Shown here piece by piece: positions 32,745 through 43,485 of a stretch of DNA of 64,000 bases. This stretch comes from Neostapfia colusana (taxonomy: Eukaryota; Streptophyta; Magnoliopsida; Poales; Poaceae). A program made the translations under genes and the position numbers. The notes beneath the pieces were generated by a model that was not told where the DNA came from, did not search any database, and worked only from the letters and a program-made list of their open reading frames with translations. Numbering within the stretch: position 1 is the stretch's first letter; each line of letters opens with the position of its first letter. Location: NCBI GenBank assembly GCA_030760725.1, contig JASWHV010000010.1, positions 38,817,760 through 38,881,759 on the forward strand, read 5' to 3'.

Positions 32745-35579
32745 TTAGTAGAGAATAGATGAGGGAACTCTGTCTTGATGTCTTCTTCATGCTCCCATGT
32801 AGCTTCTGCTTCCGTGTTATGGCTCCATTGTACCTTGCACCATCGGATCATTTTGTTCCTCGTGACCCTTTCCTTTTCGTCCAAGATTCAGACAGGGTGC
32901 TCTGCATAGGTCAGATCCTCTTGAAGTCTGAGTTCATCCATTGGTACTTGCTCTTCTGGTACTCTCAAGCACTTCTTGAGCTGGGATACATGAAACACGT
33001 CATGCACGTCGGAGAGGTGCGTTGGGAGCTCTAGTTGATAGGCTACTTCTCCTCGCTTGTCCAAAAACTTAAATGGTCCGATGTAGCGAGGTGCTAGCTT
33101 GCCTTTGACGTTGAAACGTCATTGGCTACGGATAGGCGATACCTTAAGGTATACGAAGTCTCCTACTTCAAAAGTCAATTTCCTTCGCCTATTGTCCGCA
33201 TAGCCCTTTTGGCGTGACTGAGAAGCCTTCAAGTTCCCCCGTATTGTTTGGACTTGCTTTTCAGCCTCTTGTAGCACTTCGGGTCCAAACACTTGGTTCT
33301 CTCCGGTCTCGTTCCAAAGCAACGGCGTTCTACACCATCTACCGTACAATGCTTCAAAAGGCGACATCTTCAAGCTAGCTTGATAGCTGTTGTTATAGGA
33401 GAATTCGGCATACGACAAGCTCCTATCCCAACTTCGCCCATGTTTCAAGGCGCAAGCTCTCAACATGTCCTCCAAAATTTGGTTTGTCCTTTCGGTTTGC
33501 CCATCGGTTTGCGGATTGTAGGCAGAGCTAAAATCCAGTCGTGTACCCATAGCTTTCTGCAGCTTCCTCCAAAATCTAGAGGTAAACTGAGAACCCCGAT
33601 CTGAGACTATCCTCTTCGGGACTCCATGGCGACACACGATTTGCTCCATGTATAGCTCGGCTAGATCTGCCACTCGGTACGTGGTTTTAACAGGAAGAAA
33701 ATGAGCGGTTTTCATCAATCAGTCCATGATAACCCAGATTGAGTCGTAACCCGACCGAGTACGTGGCAATCCGATGATGAAATCCATACTGATGTCTTCC
33801 CACTTCCACTCGGGTACCTTCAAGGGTTGCAACAGTTCAGCGGGTCTTTGATGTTCGGCCTTCCCCCGTTGGCATGTGTCGCATAGGGCAACATACTCGG
33901 CTATGTCCCTCTTCATACCATCCCACCAATAACAAGTCTTCAGGTCCTTGTACATCTTGGTACTTCCGGGATGTATGGAATAAGTTGAATCATGTGCCTC
34001 CGTTAATATTGTGTCGCGGATATGCTTCACGTTAGGCACACAAATCCTTTTTCCTAGCCAAAGCGTACCCTTCTCGTCTTCCTTGAAGTCCTTCTCTATT
34101 CCTTGTCGGACCCTTTCCTTGATCTCATTGATCTTCTCATCCGTAGCTTGGCCATCCTTTATCTCTTGTTCCAATGATGAGTGAAGTTCCATCACTTCCA
34201 TCTCGTTCAAAAACCAGAGATGTAACCATTCGAACTCCTTTCGTAGCTCGGGTGGTAGCTCCCGATCCGCGAGTTGGTGACATGCTCCCTTCCGACGCAA
34301 TGCATCGGCTACTACATTGGCCTTTCCGGGGTGATAGTTGATTCCAACATCATATTCCTTGATAAGTTCCAACCATCGACGTTGCCTCAAATTCGAATCC
34401 GTTTGAGTGAATATGTACTTGAGGCTTTTATGATTCGTATAGATCTCACATCGATGACCAAGGATACAATGTCTCCAAATCTTCAATGCATGCACCACGG
34501 CTGCTAGTTCCAAATCATGTGTGGGGTAATTGAGCTCGTGTGCTTCTTTAATTGTCGTGAGGCATAGGTACCACTTGTCCTTCTTGCATGAGTACACATC
34601 CAAGCCCCTTTCTAGATGCGTCACAATATATGTCAAAGCTCTTGCTCACGTCCGACAATACCAAAACCGGTGCTGTGGTTAGCCTCTTCTTGAGCTCCTC
34701 AAAGCTTTCTTGGCACGCTGGTGTCCATTGGAAGGCCTTTCCCTTTGTTAACAACTCCGTCATAGGCTTTGCTATCTTAGAGAAGTCCTTGATGAACCGG
34801 CGGTAGTATCCAGCCATCCCAAGAAAACTCTGAATATCCCTCACGTTTTGCGGTTGGTTCCACTTCAGAACATCTCCCACTTTTCCGGGATCAACCGATA
34901 CTCCTTCCTCGGAGATAATGTGTTCTAGGAACAATATCTCCTTTAGCCAAAATTGACATTTGCTGAACTTGGCATAAAATTGATGCTCTCGCAGCTTATG
35001 CAATGTCAATCACAAATGTTCTTCATGTTCCTCCTCACTTTTCAAATACACCATTATATCATCAATGAAAACCACGACGAACTTATCCAAGTACTCCATG
35101 AAGACTTTATTCATGAGGTACATGAAGTATGTGGGTGCATTCGTTAACCCAAAAGACATCACAGTATATTCATACGAACCATACCGTGTCCGAAAGGCAG
35201 TCTTGGTTATATCGGATGGCTTAATCTTCAGCTGGATGTATCCTGACCGAAGATCAATCTTGGAGAACACTCGGGCTCCCTTCATCTGGTCGAACAGATC
35301 CTCTATATGGGGCAGAGGGTATTTGTTCTTGATCGTCACCTCGTTGAGAGACCTATAGTCCACGCACATCCTTTGGGTCCCATCCTTCTTGTCTACGAAG
35401 AGCACGGGGGCTCCCCATGGTGACGAGCTTGGACGTATAAAACCCTTATCTTGCTGCTCTTGGATTTGCTTCTTGAGCTCCACTAGTTCATTGACGGGCA
35501 TCCTATAGGGTCTCTTTGCTAAAGGTGCGGTTCCGGGTACTAGGTCAATGGAAAACTCGATATCCCGGTCAGGTGGCAT
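32745..35579 (-). pseudogene. pol: Element F pol: RT, RNase H, integrase, chromodomain-like tail
   Basis: RT core from 35579 (CVDYRSLNEV, SKIDLRSGYIQL, FIDDIMVYLK), a stop at 35010, RT thumb and RNase H start to 34548 (YCDASRKGLGCVLMQ), a frameshift, RNase H to integrase (YTNHKSLKYIF; HPGSTKMYKDL ... CDTCQRGKAEH; SMDFIIGLPR), a stop at 33719, integrase core (SDRGSQF, ERTNQILEDML), a stop near 33118, and a tail to about 32750 with the chromodomain-like WCKVQWSHNT module. RNase H has YTNHKS where relatives have YTDHKS, a change at an acidic catalytic position. It is closest in layout to element A. Four or more lesions show it is dead. Confidence 0.87.
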
Positions 35580-35755
35580 AACGGGAAGTTCTTACGGGAA
35601 CACATCCGAGAACTCTTGAACCACCGGAATGTCTTCCAATGTTGCTCCTTTGATGTGGTTCAACGTTGCCTTCTCGGTTGTTGGCTGGTCTGACTCGAAC
35701 TCGATACGGGTACCGTGCTCATTGGTCAACTGCACGCTCCTTTCAGCGCATTGGA

Positions 35756-37243
35756 TTACCCGTTGTGCTTACTTAGCCAATCCATTCCAAGTATTATGTC
35801 GAGCCCTTGGGAATCCAAGACAATAAGGTTGGCAAGGAAGTCTACCCCCCTTATTTTAAGGTCTACTTTCGGACATACTATATTAGTCCTCATCTCTCCA
35901 CCAAGAGAATTAACCAACATAGTATATTTCAAGTGTGATATGGGTAGATTATACTTGGCAACATACTTGGATGATATGAAGGAATGTGATGCTCCAGAAT
36001 CAAATAAGATGGTGGCTGGGTTGGAGTTGGCAAGGAACATACCAATTACAACGTCCTCAGCCTGTTGTGCTTCCTCAGTAGAAACATGGTTCACGTTGCC
36101 GCGAGCGTAGTTCTGCTGTCCACGGTTCCCTTTGTTCGCTCCTCCGTTCGGCCGTGGGTTCTGCTTAGGCGCGTTGCCTTGCTGTCCAGGACCTCTCCTC
36201 GGGCACTGGCTCGCAAAGTGTCCTATCTCCCCGCATGCAAAGCATGCCCTGTTTCCCACGGCAGCAGGTAGGTTAGGGCGGGGGTTTTGAACAGGAGCCC
36301 CCATGTTGGGACGGGGTGCTGGAGGCAAAGGAACACGAGGTGCTTGTGCAACGGGTCGTTGCTGTGGTGGCTGATTAGGGCGGTATGCAGGAGCGGTCGA
36401 TCCATACTGCGGTGCAGCTGGGGGCATGTACCGAGGTCGTATGTTGCTCCCTTGTGCCTGGTATGGCATCTTCCTTTTGCCCTCTCGCTCGATCTCTCGA
36501 ATCTTGCTTTCAACCATGATACCCTTGTCAACCAACTTCTGGAAGCTCGCGTAGTCATTGTTGAGGAGCTGAACCTGGATCTCATTGTTCAACCCTCTCA
36601 TGAAAAGGTACTGCTTCCGTTGGTCCGAGTTGACACCTTCGGGGGCGTACCGTGACAGCTGCGTGAACTTGTTGAGGTACTCATTCATGCTCTCCTGTCC
36701 TTGGCGGAGACTCTCAAACTCTTGTCTTTTCAGCATCATTACACCAGTAGGGATGTAATGAGAACGGAAACTCTCCTTGAACTCAGTCCAAGTGATCATC
36801 TCCGGGTCGACATGAGCGTTGCACAGGGCATCCCACCAGTCAGCAGCAGCTCCCATGAGTTGGTGCGATGCAAAGAGAATCTTCTCTCTGTCATTGCACT
36901 GGACGATGGTAAGCTTCTTCTCCATGGACTTCAACCAATCATCGGCCTCCATGGGGTTGTTAGCTTGAGAAAAAGTGGGTGGTCGAGTCCTCATGAACTC
37001 TCCCAGCCTGTTGTGAGCCGGTGATGGTGGCAGTGGTGGCGGTGGTGCCGGAACGGGATTGTTGTTGTTGGCCTGCAGCTGACCCAAAGTTTGGATCATG
37101 GTCTGCATAAGCTGATTCTGCATGGCCATCAACCGTTCCAGGTTATTTTCACCAGCTCAGGGGTTAACAGGAACTTCATTGTGGCCTTCCACTTGGTTGC
37201 CACGGATGTTCCTTCCTTGGCGGGCGGCTTTTCCTCTCACCAT
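35756..37243 (-). pseudogene. gag: Element F gag and protease
   Basis: Natural start MVRGKAARQGRNIRGN at 37243, then an in-frame TGA at 37159-37157, then an open frame to 35756. A gag domain is present (ADDWLKSMEKKLTIVQ, EFKESFRSHYIPTGVM, LNKFTQLSRYAPEGV), followed by a Pro/Gln-rich linker, a canonical zinc knuckle (CFACGEIGHFASQC), and protease with LFDSGASHSFIS and ILGMDWLSKHNG, ending in TAA. The protease-RT linker (35755-35580) is out of frame. The canonical knuckle here contrasts with the altered one in element A. Confidence 0.87.
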
Positions 37244-37471
37244 CTGTGAGAGAGAACGGAATAGAATAGAGGTTAGAAGGTTAGATGGATCCCTCCCAAC
37301 TATATGCATCAAGGTGGATGGACTGTATATATATGAGCCCATATGAGGATGTGAATCAAGTGCCGAGGCACCTCACACCTCCCTACTATGCGTGGATATG
37401 GACAACGCTGAAAGGTCCCACAACTCACACTAAGCACACAAGCACAAACAATCATCAAAAAGGCTCACACA

Positions 37472-38579
37472 ACTCCTGTCGAAGTGTTCGGTCGACACTT
37501 CCCCCGGGCCTGCACTGGGCAGCCCGCGGAGGTTCTTTTTTCGGAGGGGCTAGTTCCTAGCGGAGAGCTTGCGCAGATGGACGAGTTAGTGAGAGCTTGA
37601 CACCGAGAGTTTTACGTGGTTCAGGCCGCCGGAGCGTAAAACCCTACGTCCACGGCGAGCTATGGAGCTCGCTGTATTGCTTGCTGCTCAGGGCCGGGGG
37701 CCTGAGCTTGGGGGTGAGTTACAGCTTGAGAGTGTATGGCTAGCTTATGAGTTGCAAAATGCGAACCCTCGCTATCGAAGCCTACCCGAGCCTTTTATAG
37801 TCCAAGACTCGGGCGGCTTACAAGGGGTGTCGGGACCCGACAGGTGGTCCCGGGAAAATTGTCTATTATCTACCGTATCTGTAGTTACGCCGGTAGTTGC
37901 CTCTGGTCGAAGGCTTCTGAGTCTTCATCTTGCCGCCCTGCCCATGCCGCACGCTAGTCGTAGTGGTTGATGACGGCGCAGGCGGCGTGGGATGTCTTGT
38001 CGCAGCGTTTATTAGCTGGCAGGTTCTGACACAGCGCGCCAGTCTGTGATGCGACTGGGCGTAACGGCACCTGACAGACGCGTGCTCCGCGTTTCCGCGT
38101 CTTGGGAAGACGCGGGCCTTGAATACCTTGTACGGGCAAGGTGTGGGGCGCATTTTCGCCCGCTGCCTACCGCTCGGGGGCGGGCAGCACCGTTCTTCTG
38201 GCCACGTGGCGGGTCCGGAGCCCTTCTCTGAGGAGAGAAGGGTCCGGCTTGCGGGGCACGTGGAGCCTCCGGACCTGTCCCCGCGGAGGGGGAGGTCCGG
38301 CTTCTGTATGCCACGTGGCGGGCCCCAGAGCTCTCCTCTGCGGAGAGGGAGGTCCGGGCCCGCTGGACGCGTGGCGTCTTCGGACCTCTCTCCCGCGGAG
38401 GGGGAGGTCCGGCTTCTGTATGCCACGTGGCGGGCCCGGAGCTCTCCTCTGAGGAGAGGGAGGTCCGGCCCCGCCGGACGCGTGGCGCCTTCGGAGCTCT
38501 CCCTGCGGAGAAGGGCGAGTACCTTTGGCATTTTACCCTGTGCGCCGGGGTACCCCATATCTCAGGTACCGACAACTCC
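37472..38579 (-). mobile_element. Solo Tat-type LTR (D family) with ACTCC duplication
   Basis: LTR 37477-38574 (1,098 bp) runs TGTCGAAGTG ... GGTACCGACA on the plus strand, the reverse complement of LTR D, flanked by identical ACTCC at 37472-37476 and 38575-38579. No internal sequence is left, so it arose by LTR-LTR recombination after insertion into the leader of element F. It carries the same ~55-bp CACGTG/CACGCG units (about 38200-38490). With LTR D it makes a 1.1-kb inverted repeat about 7 kb apart. Confidence 0.93.
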
Positions 38580-38622
38580 TATTCAAGGCTTACTCATTGG
38601 GGGACCTATAGTGTTCTGGGAT

Positions 38623-39068
38623 GATACCAATCTGTGATTTCACCCTATGTCAAGGTGGTTTGGGGTGATACCAATCTGTCATCCAACTGTGGCTTTTCCT
38701 AGGCTTGCATCCTATATCAAGGTGGTTCCAATGCCAATCTATGCATCCTAGGCTTGCATCCTATGATCAGCGTGGCTTCTAATACCAATCTGTTACTAGG
38801 ATGCGTCAACGTGGTTCAGCTACCAATCTATAATCAATCTAGGCTTGTGACCTACAGCCAACCATGGTAGCTTGGTACCAATCTATGGATTGTACCAATC
38901 TGTGACTAGGCATCGCAGTTTTAATATCAATCTGTGACCTATCTAGGTTGTGTGATCTACGATCAAACCGTGGCAGGTTGATACCAATCTGTGTCTGATA
39001 CCAACTTGTGTTTTCTATCTAGGCGTGTAACCTACCGTCAAATCGTGGATCTGATACCAATCTGTGAC
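38623..39068 (-). repeat. Array of about 11 LTR-end/primer-site-like motifs (element F leader)
   Basis: The plus-strand motif GATACCAATCTGTGA (minus strand TCACAGATTGGTATC) recurs at 38623, 38667, 38731, 38782, 38821, 38874, 38891, 38923, 38980, 38997 and 39053, with 0-4 changes and spacing of 17-64 bp. Between copies are variants of ATCTAGGCTTGTGACCTAC and GTCAAACCGTGG. The copy at 39053 reads TTGGTATCAGATCC on the minus strand, next to TGTGACG, and is the best candidate for the true tRNA-iMet primer site. The others look like amplified copies of the LTR-end/primer-site junction. Confidence 0.75.
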
Positions 39069-39176
39069 GCCCTCAATTCTATGGAAAACCACGGAACCGA
39101 GAACATATGTATATGTTGGCACACATATGCATCAGTTCTCGGTTCCGTGGTTTTCCACAGAATTGAGGGCGTCACA
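39063..39176. repeat. 114-bp near-perfect palindrome (hairpin)
   Basis: Arms 39063-39104 and 39135-39176 (42 bp each) are reverse complements with one mismatch (TCTATGG against TCTGTGG); the loop is about 30 bp. Ends are TGTGACGCCC and GGGCGTCACA, LTR-like. It starts right after the primer-site motif of F and ends at pol sequence of element G. No flanking duplication is seen (CAATC against TCAGG). It could be a collapsed LTR, a fold-back mini-element or a repaired junction. Confidence 0.85.
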
Positions 39177-41714
39177 TCAGGGTAGATCTTCATATGGTGC
39201 TCAATCACCTCGCTGGGGATCCCGGGCATTTATGATGGTTGCCAAGCAAACACATCGACATTAGCCCAGAGGAAGGTGATGAGAGCGAGTTCCTATTTGC
39301 TACCCATGTTTCCCGCAATGCAGGTGGTCTGGGCAGCGTCCTCACTGATCTGGATGACCTTGACCGGGGCCTCCTTGGCTCCTGAGGGTGGATGCGGAGC
39401 GTGGAGGACGAGCCACGTTGATGTGTGCTAGGTGGCTCCTTGCTTGTCCCGGCACTCCCGGAGGCCTCCACCTTTGCTGCCGCCAGTGCATAGAGCTTCT
39501 CTAGCGCCGCAACTCAGGGTCCGCATCTTCAGCACCAAGTAGCCGTAATGAACTACGGCAATGAACTGGTAGAACGCCAGTTTGCCGAGGATGGCGTTGA
39601 AGGGGAGGTTGACCTCTGCCACGTCAAAGACGACACTCTCGGTGTGGTAGTTCTTAGGCATCCCGAATGTCACCGGGAGGGAGATGCTACCGCCTGAAAG
39701 GATGGACCCCGGGCCCACTATGTAGAATGGGCGTGACGGGGTCAGCTTGCTCATTGAAATCTGCAGCTTCTGGAAGGCTGCAAGACTGATGAGGTTGAGG
39801 CCCGCCCCAGCGTCGACCAGCACGTGGTAGAGCCTGACGTTGGCTATGGTTGGGGAGACGACGAGTGGCAGCTTCCCAGCTCCTGCCATGTTCTTCGGGC
39901 AGTCTGAGACGGTGAAGCTGATGGGCATCTCCATCCACTTACGGTGAGGAGCCAGCTTGTGGGAGGGAGCCACTGCTGCAACCTCTCGATGGATGGTCTT
40001 GATGTCTCGCCGGGACGCGAAGTCCCATGACCCCTCGTACATGACGTGGAGTGTCATCCGACGCTCATCCAGGCTGTAGTCAGAGTCAGAGCCCTCCCCC
40101 TGATCGTAGAGGACCTTCAACGCCCGCTTGGCGTCCTGGAACTCCATCTCTTGGTCGTTGCTGACCTCTCGGTCAGCCTTCTACTAGCCCTCCCATTGGC
40201 GGGAGGGTGAACTGTCTTGGTGCTGCTGATGGAGCTCGAGGAAGTGCTCCCCTAGCTTCCTGGTCCCCCGGCACTCGCTTGCACTGTGCCGCTTGGAGTT
40301 GTGGACTGGGCACCACTGATTGCCGTCGTCACTGTCGGACGGCTGTCGTGGACGCTTGTCGGTGCGTGGCCCCGTGCCCCCTCAAGCTGCTACTACAGCC
40401 GCAGTGGGGGCTCCGGCCAGTGGCTTGTCCTTGCCACCGGCCTTCTTATTCTTCTTGCCACCACCTTGAGTGGCAGCTCCAGTGCCGGACTCACTGGCCT
40501 TTCTGCGCCGGGCGGTGTGTGCCAATTGCGGTCCTCCGCGGCCTTGGCACACTTGTCTGCCAGGCTGAATAGCTCCGAAACATCCTGCACGTCGTGTGTG
40601 GCCAGCTTCTCGAGCATATTCTTATCTCTCACGCCCTGTCTGAAGGCAACCACTACAGAGGCATTCGAGATGCGGGGGATAGTGTTCCTAACCTGAGAGG
40701 ACCGCTGGATGAAGGAATGCAACGACTCTACCGGTTGCTGTCACAGTGCGTGGAGGTCAACCTCCATTCCTGGACGGGTGTAGGAACTCCGGATGTTGGC
40801 CGTGACTGACAGCACAACTCTTCCCACGAGGATATGGACTCCTGGGATAAGTTGATGAGCCATGACCGGGCTGTCCCGGTCAAGTCCACGGGGAAGTAGT
40901 TGGCCATGACGGCCTCGTCCCCTCCAGCAGCTAGAAATGCAGTAGAGTAGATCTGCAGAAACTCGATGGGGTTGACTGACCTGTCGAACTTTTCCGAAAA
41001 ATGTGGCCGGAACTTGCGCATCCACACCGCCATACGGAGGTGTGGCGCCAGAGCCATGCAGCCTCCCACTGATCCTGGGAGACAGTGTTCAGGACTGCAA
41101 AGACGGGAGGCACGACACTCGCCGTGCCATACTCCATCCCAAGGTTGCGACGCCTCTTGCGCTGTCGCTCGGTGGTGACACGACCATCTTCCTTCCAACG
41201 GCAGTGGTCCGACTCAGCTGTAAGGTCTTATGTGGAGAGCCTGGACGTCACCGTCGAGCATGTTGCTGCCGTCCTGTAGTCCACCGTCAGGGTAGGGGAC
41301 GGCAGCTGTGCCTGCCCTTGCCGCTGCCTCTGGTGGCACGGATAGTTGAGTGCGGCGACGACCAGGTGGTCGACGTCATTGCACCACTTCTCAGCGGCAC
41401 TCAGGGAAGCACCCGCGCTGGGGGGGGGGTTGTGGAGGAGCGCGCAAGCTGCTAGCAGCGCACTCTCCGGGATGGCTTCTGCCGGCGTCACCGACGGCGC
41501 CGCGACTGAGGGTTGCTGGGAGGTGACCGACACTGTTGCTGCCGGGGCCGCTGCTGGGGTGGTCTGGCCTGCTTTGGAGTGGGATGAGGCTTCCTGCTCC
41601 CTCTGCTGGTGGCGACGCGAGGGGTGGGAAGAACCTCTGAGAGACTGGGCGTTCACCATCGTGAGGTGCACGAACAACTTCAAAAAAAAAGCCTCCCCTA
41701 CCCGGTGCGCCAAA
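39177..41714 (-). pseudogene. gag: Element G gag and protease (frameshifted)
   Basis: Pieces in different frames: N-terminal linker (41659-41228, MVNAQSLRGSS, low complexity), gag core (41050-40728: FRPHFSEKFDRSVNPIEFLQ, FLAAGGDEAVMANYFPVDLT), gag C-terminal part (40722-40393: SQVRNTIPRISNASVVVAFR, FSLADKCAKAAEDRNWHTPP), linker, and protease (40147-39428: NVRLYHVLVDAGAGLNLISL, LPVTFGMPKNYHTESVVFDV, NAILGKLAFYQFIAV). DAGAG is the active site. After 39430 another frame carries the pre-RT segment (MPGIPSEVIEHHMKIYPD). At least three frameshifts. No zinc knuckle was found between gag and protease. Confidence 0.82.
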
Positions 41715-42842
41715 TGTTGAAGTGTTGCAACGACACTTCCCCCAGTCTGCTCAGGAGCAGCCTGCGGAGGTTCTTTTCTAGGATGGGCTTAGTGGATTTG
41801 AGTGTCGGGTCACGATGGTACGATGAACACAGGGATTTACATGGTTCAGGCCGCCTGAGCGTAATACCCTATGTTCACGGTGAGTTCGTTCTTCTTTACT
41901 AGAGTCCGAGCATGGCTCAAGCTTGAGAGCTTATAAGTGTTAGAGCTGTATAAGTTCGGAGATCGGAATCCTTTTGCCCGTTGGCTATCTGGTCCTTTTA
42001 TAGCTCAAGGACAGACAGCCTTACAAGTTGGCCCGGGGCCTGACAGGCAGCCCCGGTATGGGCAGCACCGCCTACTATGGCTAGAACGCCCATTGCTAGT
42101 AGTAGCATACATGATGAAGCCGTAGGGTGTGTCGCCTTGTCCCATTGCCCTCCTTATGTGCTGCTTGACGAAGGCGGTAGGAATACGTCTTGTCCCACGG
42201 TGCTGCACTGTTGCTGCTGTCAGAGCGCCACACGACTGGTCTCTGCTGCAATGCACGTCTGTACCGGGATACACTGGATTGCCTGCCTGGGGAACACGCG
42301 AGCCTTAAATGTGTAGTAAGGCCGCCCACAATCTTCTTTACTCCTAAAGCCAAAGGCCATCACTTGGTGGTGATGGCACGTGTCGCACTCGCCTTCAGCG
42401 GGGTGGTGGAGTCTTGGGCACCGGACATGTGGCAGCTCTAGAGCCCACCCTGGCGGGGAGGGGTGGTCCGGAGCCCGTGGACACGTGACTGCGCCGGAGC
42501 CCTCCTTGGCTTGGAGTGAGGTCCGGAAACTCTGGGCACGTGGCGGCACCGAGACCCTACCTGGCGGAAGGTCAGGTCCGGCACCGCAGGGCACGTGGCA
42601 GTCCTGGAGCCACCTCTGACTGTTAGCCGGTCTCTTGGTCGTGGGGCACGTGGCAACTCCAGAGCTCTCCCTAGAAGGAGGTCGAGCCCGAAGCCATAGG
42701 ACACGTGCCATACCTTGAGCCCTTCTTAGCATGCAGTTGGGCCCACCATGCAGGCTGGGCCCTATCCTTCTCGACACATGCTGACTTGTGTCTTCTTTAT
42801 GCTGGTACGCGGAGGTACCCAGTCTTCAGGACACTGACAACA
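41715..42842 (-). repeat. Element G 5' LTR (1,128 bp)
   Basis: Plus strand TGTTGAAGTGTTGC to GACACTGACAACA. The U5 end resembles LTR D (CGACACTTCCCCC, GCGGAGGTTCTTTT, GTTCAGGCCGCC), so the families are related. About seven units of 50-60 bp with CACGTG/CACGTGTC cores lie at 42370-42710. The adjacent inner sequence reads TTTGGCGCACCGGGTAGGGG on the minus strand and should hold the primer site; I cannot assign its tRNA. Confidence 0.82.
42370..42715. repeat. Tandem ~55-bp units with CACGTG cores in LTR G
   Basis: Cores near 42374, 42423 (CATGTG), 42478, 42535, 42590, 42643 and 42700, each in a unit of the type GGAGCCC...CTTGG...GGTCCGG...GGGCACGTGGC. Same design as in LTR D and the F array, but with different unit sequence. 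Confidence 0.7.
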
Positions 42843-43485
42843 CTGGTTGATTGTCCTCAAAAGTTTAAACTGACACGAAAGGATAAACAATTCACTTACT
42901 TATACACTTGCAATCCAAAGTAGAAACAAAGAGGACCTATTATGTGAATTGTACAGCTAGCAGCTTGCCATCAGTGTCAGCTGACACCAATGAATTTTTA
43001 AAAATGTAGTGTAAAATGTTATTCAAACGCTATTTACAAACATTAATGACACCAATAAAAATAAAGTTGACACCGTCGTGTTAGATTTCCTAATCTTTTA
43101 ATAGTCTACACTATCCAGTAGGCTAACTGATCATGTGGCAGTGCGGATCAGAGAGAGATTAAGGGATTTATAGAGAAATTAATGGCGTACCTTGAGGTGG
43201 AAGAGGACGATGATCTGGAGGCGATGGTGAAGGCATGGTGTTGCTGGGGTCTCACTGATACACCCTCACAGATCGAGTAAGTGGTGATTTGGCACTATAG
43301 ACGATGATTGTTGGTTTTCTTGCGCACTGTGTGCCCTCTATTTATATGACGTGGACGAGAGGGGCCCACAGCCAAACGAGTTGTGTTGTGTGCCCCGATC
43401 AGGGCATCTAATGGGCTGGGCCTGGTCACATTGAACCAAGTCGAACTGGAGGCGATTGAGATCAACCTAACATGTCAAACCTGAG
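42843..43485. other. Low-copy-looking spacer with a possible captured first exon
   Basis: About 640 bp not matching any element here. It contains a small palindrome (GTGTCAGCTGACAC near 42975). On the minus strand it holds a TATA box, leader, ATG and splice-donor-like site at 43346-43190 (separate entry). Otherwise nothing is recognised. Confidence 0.5.
43190..43346 (-). promoter_or_regulatory. Possible captured promoter and first exon
   Basis: Minus strand: TATAAATA at 43346-43339, about 100 bp of leader, ATG at 43236, a 46-base frame (MPSPSPPDHRPLPPQ), then CAAG/GTACGC resembling a plant splice donor at 43191/43190. No downstream exon is recognised before the Tat LTR at 42842. It could be a gene fragment left beside the elements or chance; the evidence is the ordered spacing only. 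Confidence 0.3.

Larger units (their letters stand above)
31800..39062 (-). mobile_element. Element F: degenerate Tekay-like chromovirus
   Basis: Minus-strand order: amplified primer-site region (39068-38623), leader interrupted by a Tat-type solo LTR (38574-37477), gag (from 37243), protease, RT, RNase H, integrase with chromodomain-like tail (to about 32750), polypurine tract (CTTTTAAG-type run, GGGGGTAGA at 32706-32718) and partial 3' LTR. Several stops and frameshifts make it non-coding overall. The 5' LTR is missing; a 114-bp palindrome with TGTGACG ends stands in its place. Confidence 0.85.
39177..42842 (-). mobile_element. Element G: 5' half of a Tat-lineage gypsy element
   Basis: On the minus strand: 5' LTR (42842-41715), gag (from about 41659), protease, and the start of the RT region (MPGIPSEVIEHHMKIYPDVT) up to 39177, where the palindrome cuts it. 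Gag and protease sequence type and the 1.1-kb LTR fit the Tat lineage (RIRE2/Grande-like). RT, RNase H, integrase and the 3' LTR are missing. Confidence 0.82.
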
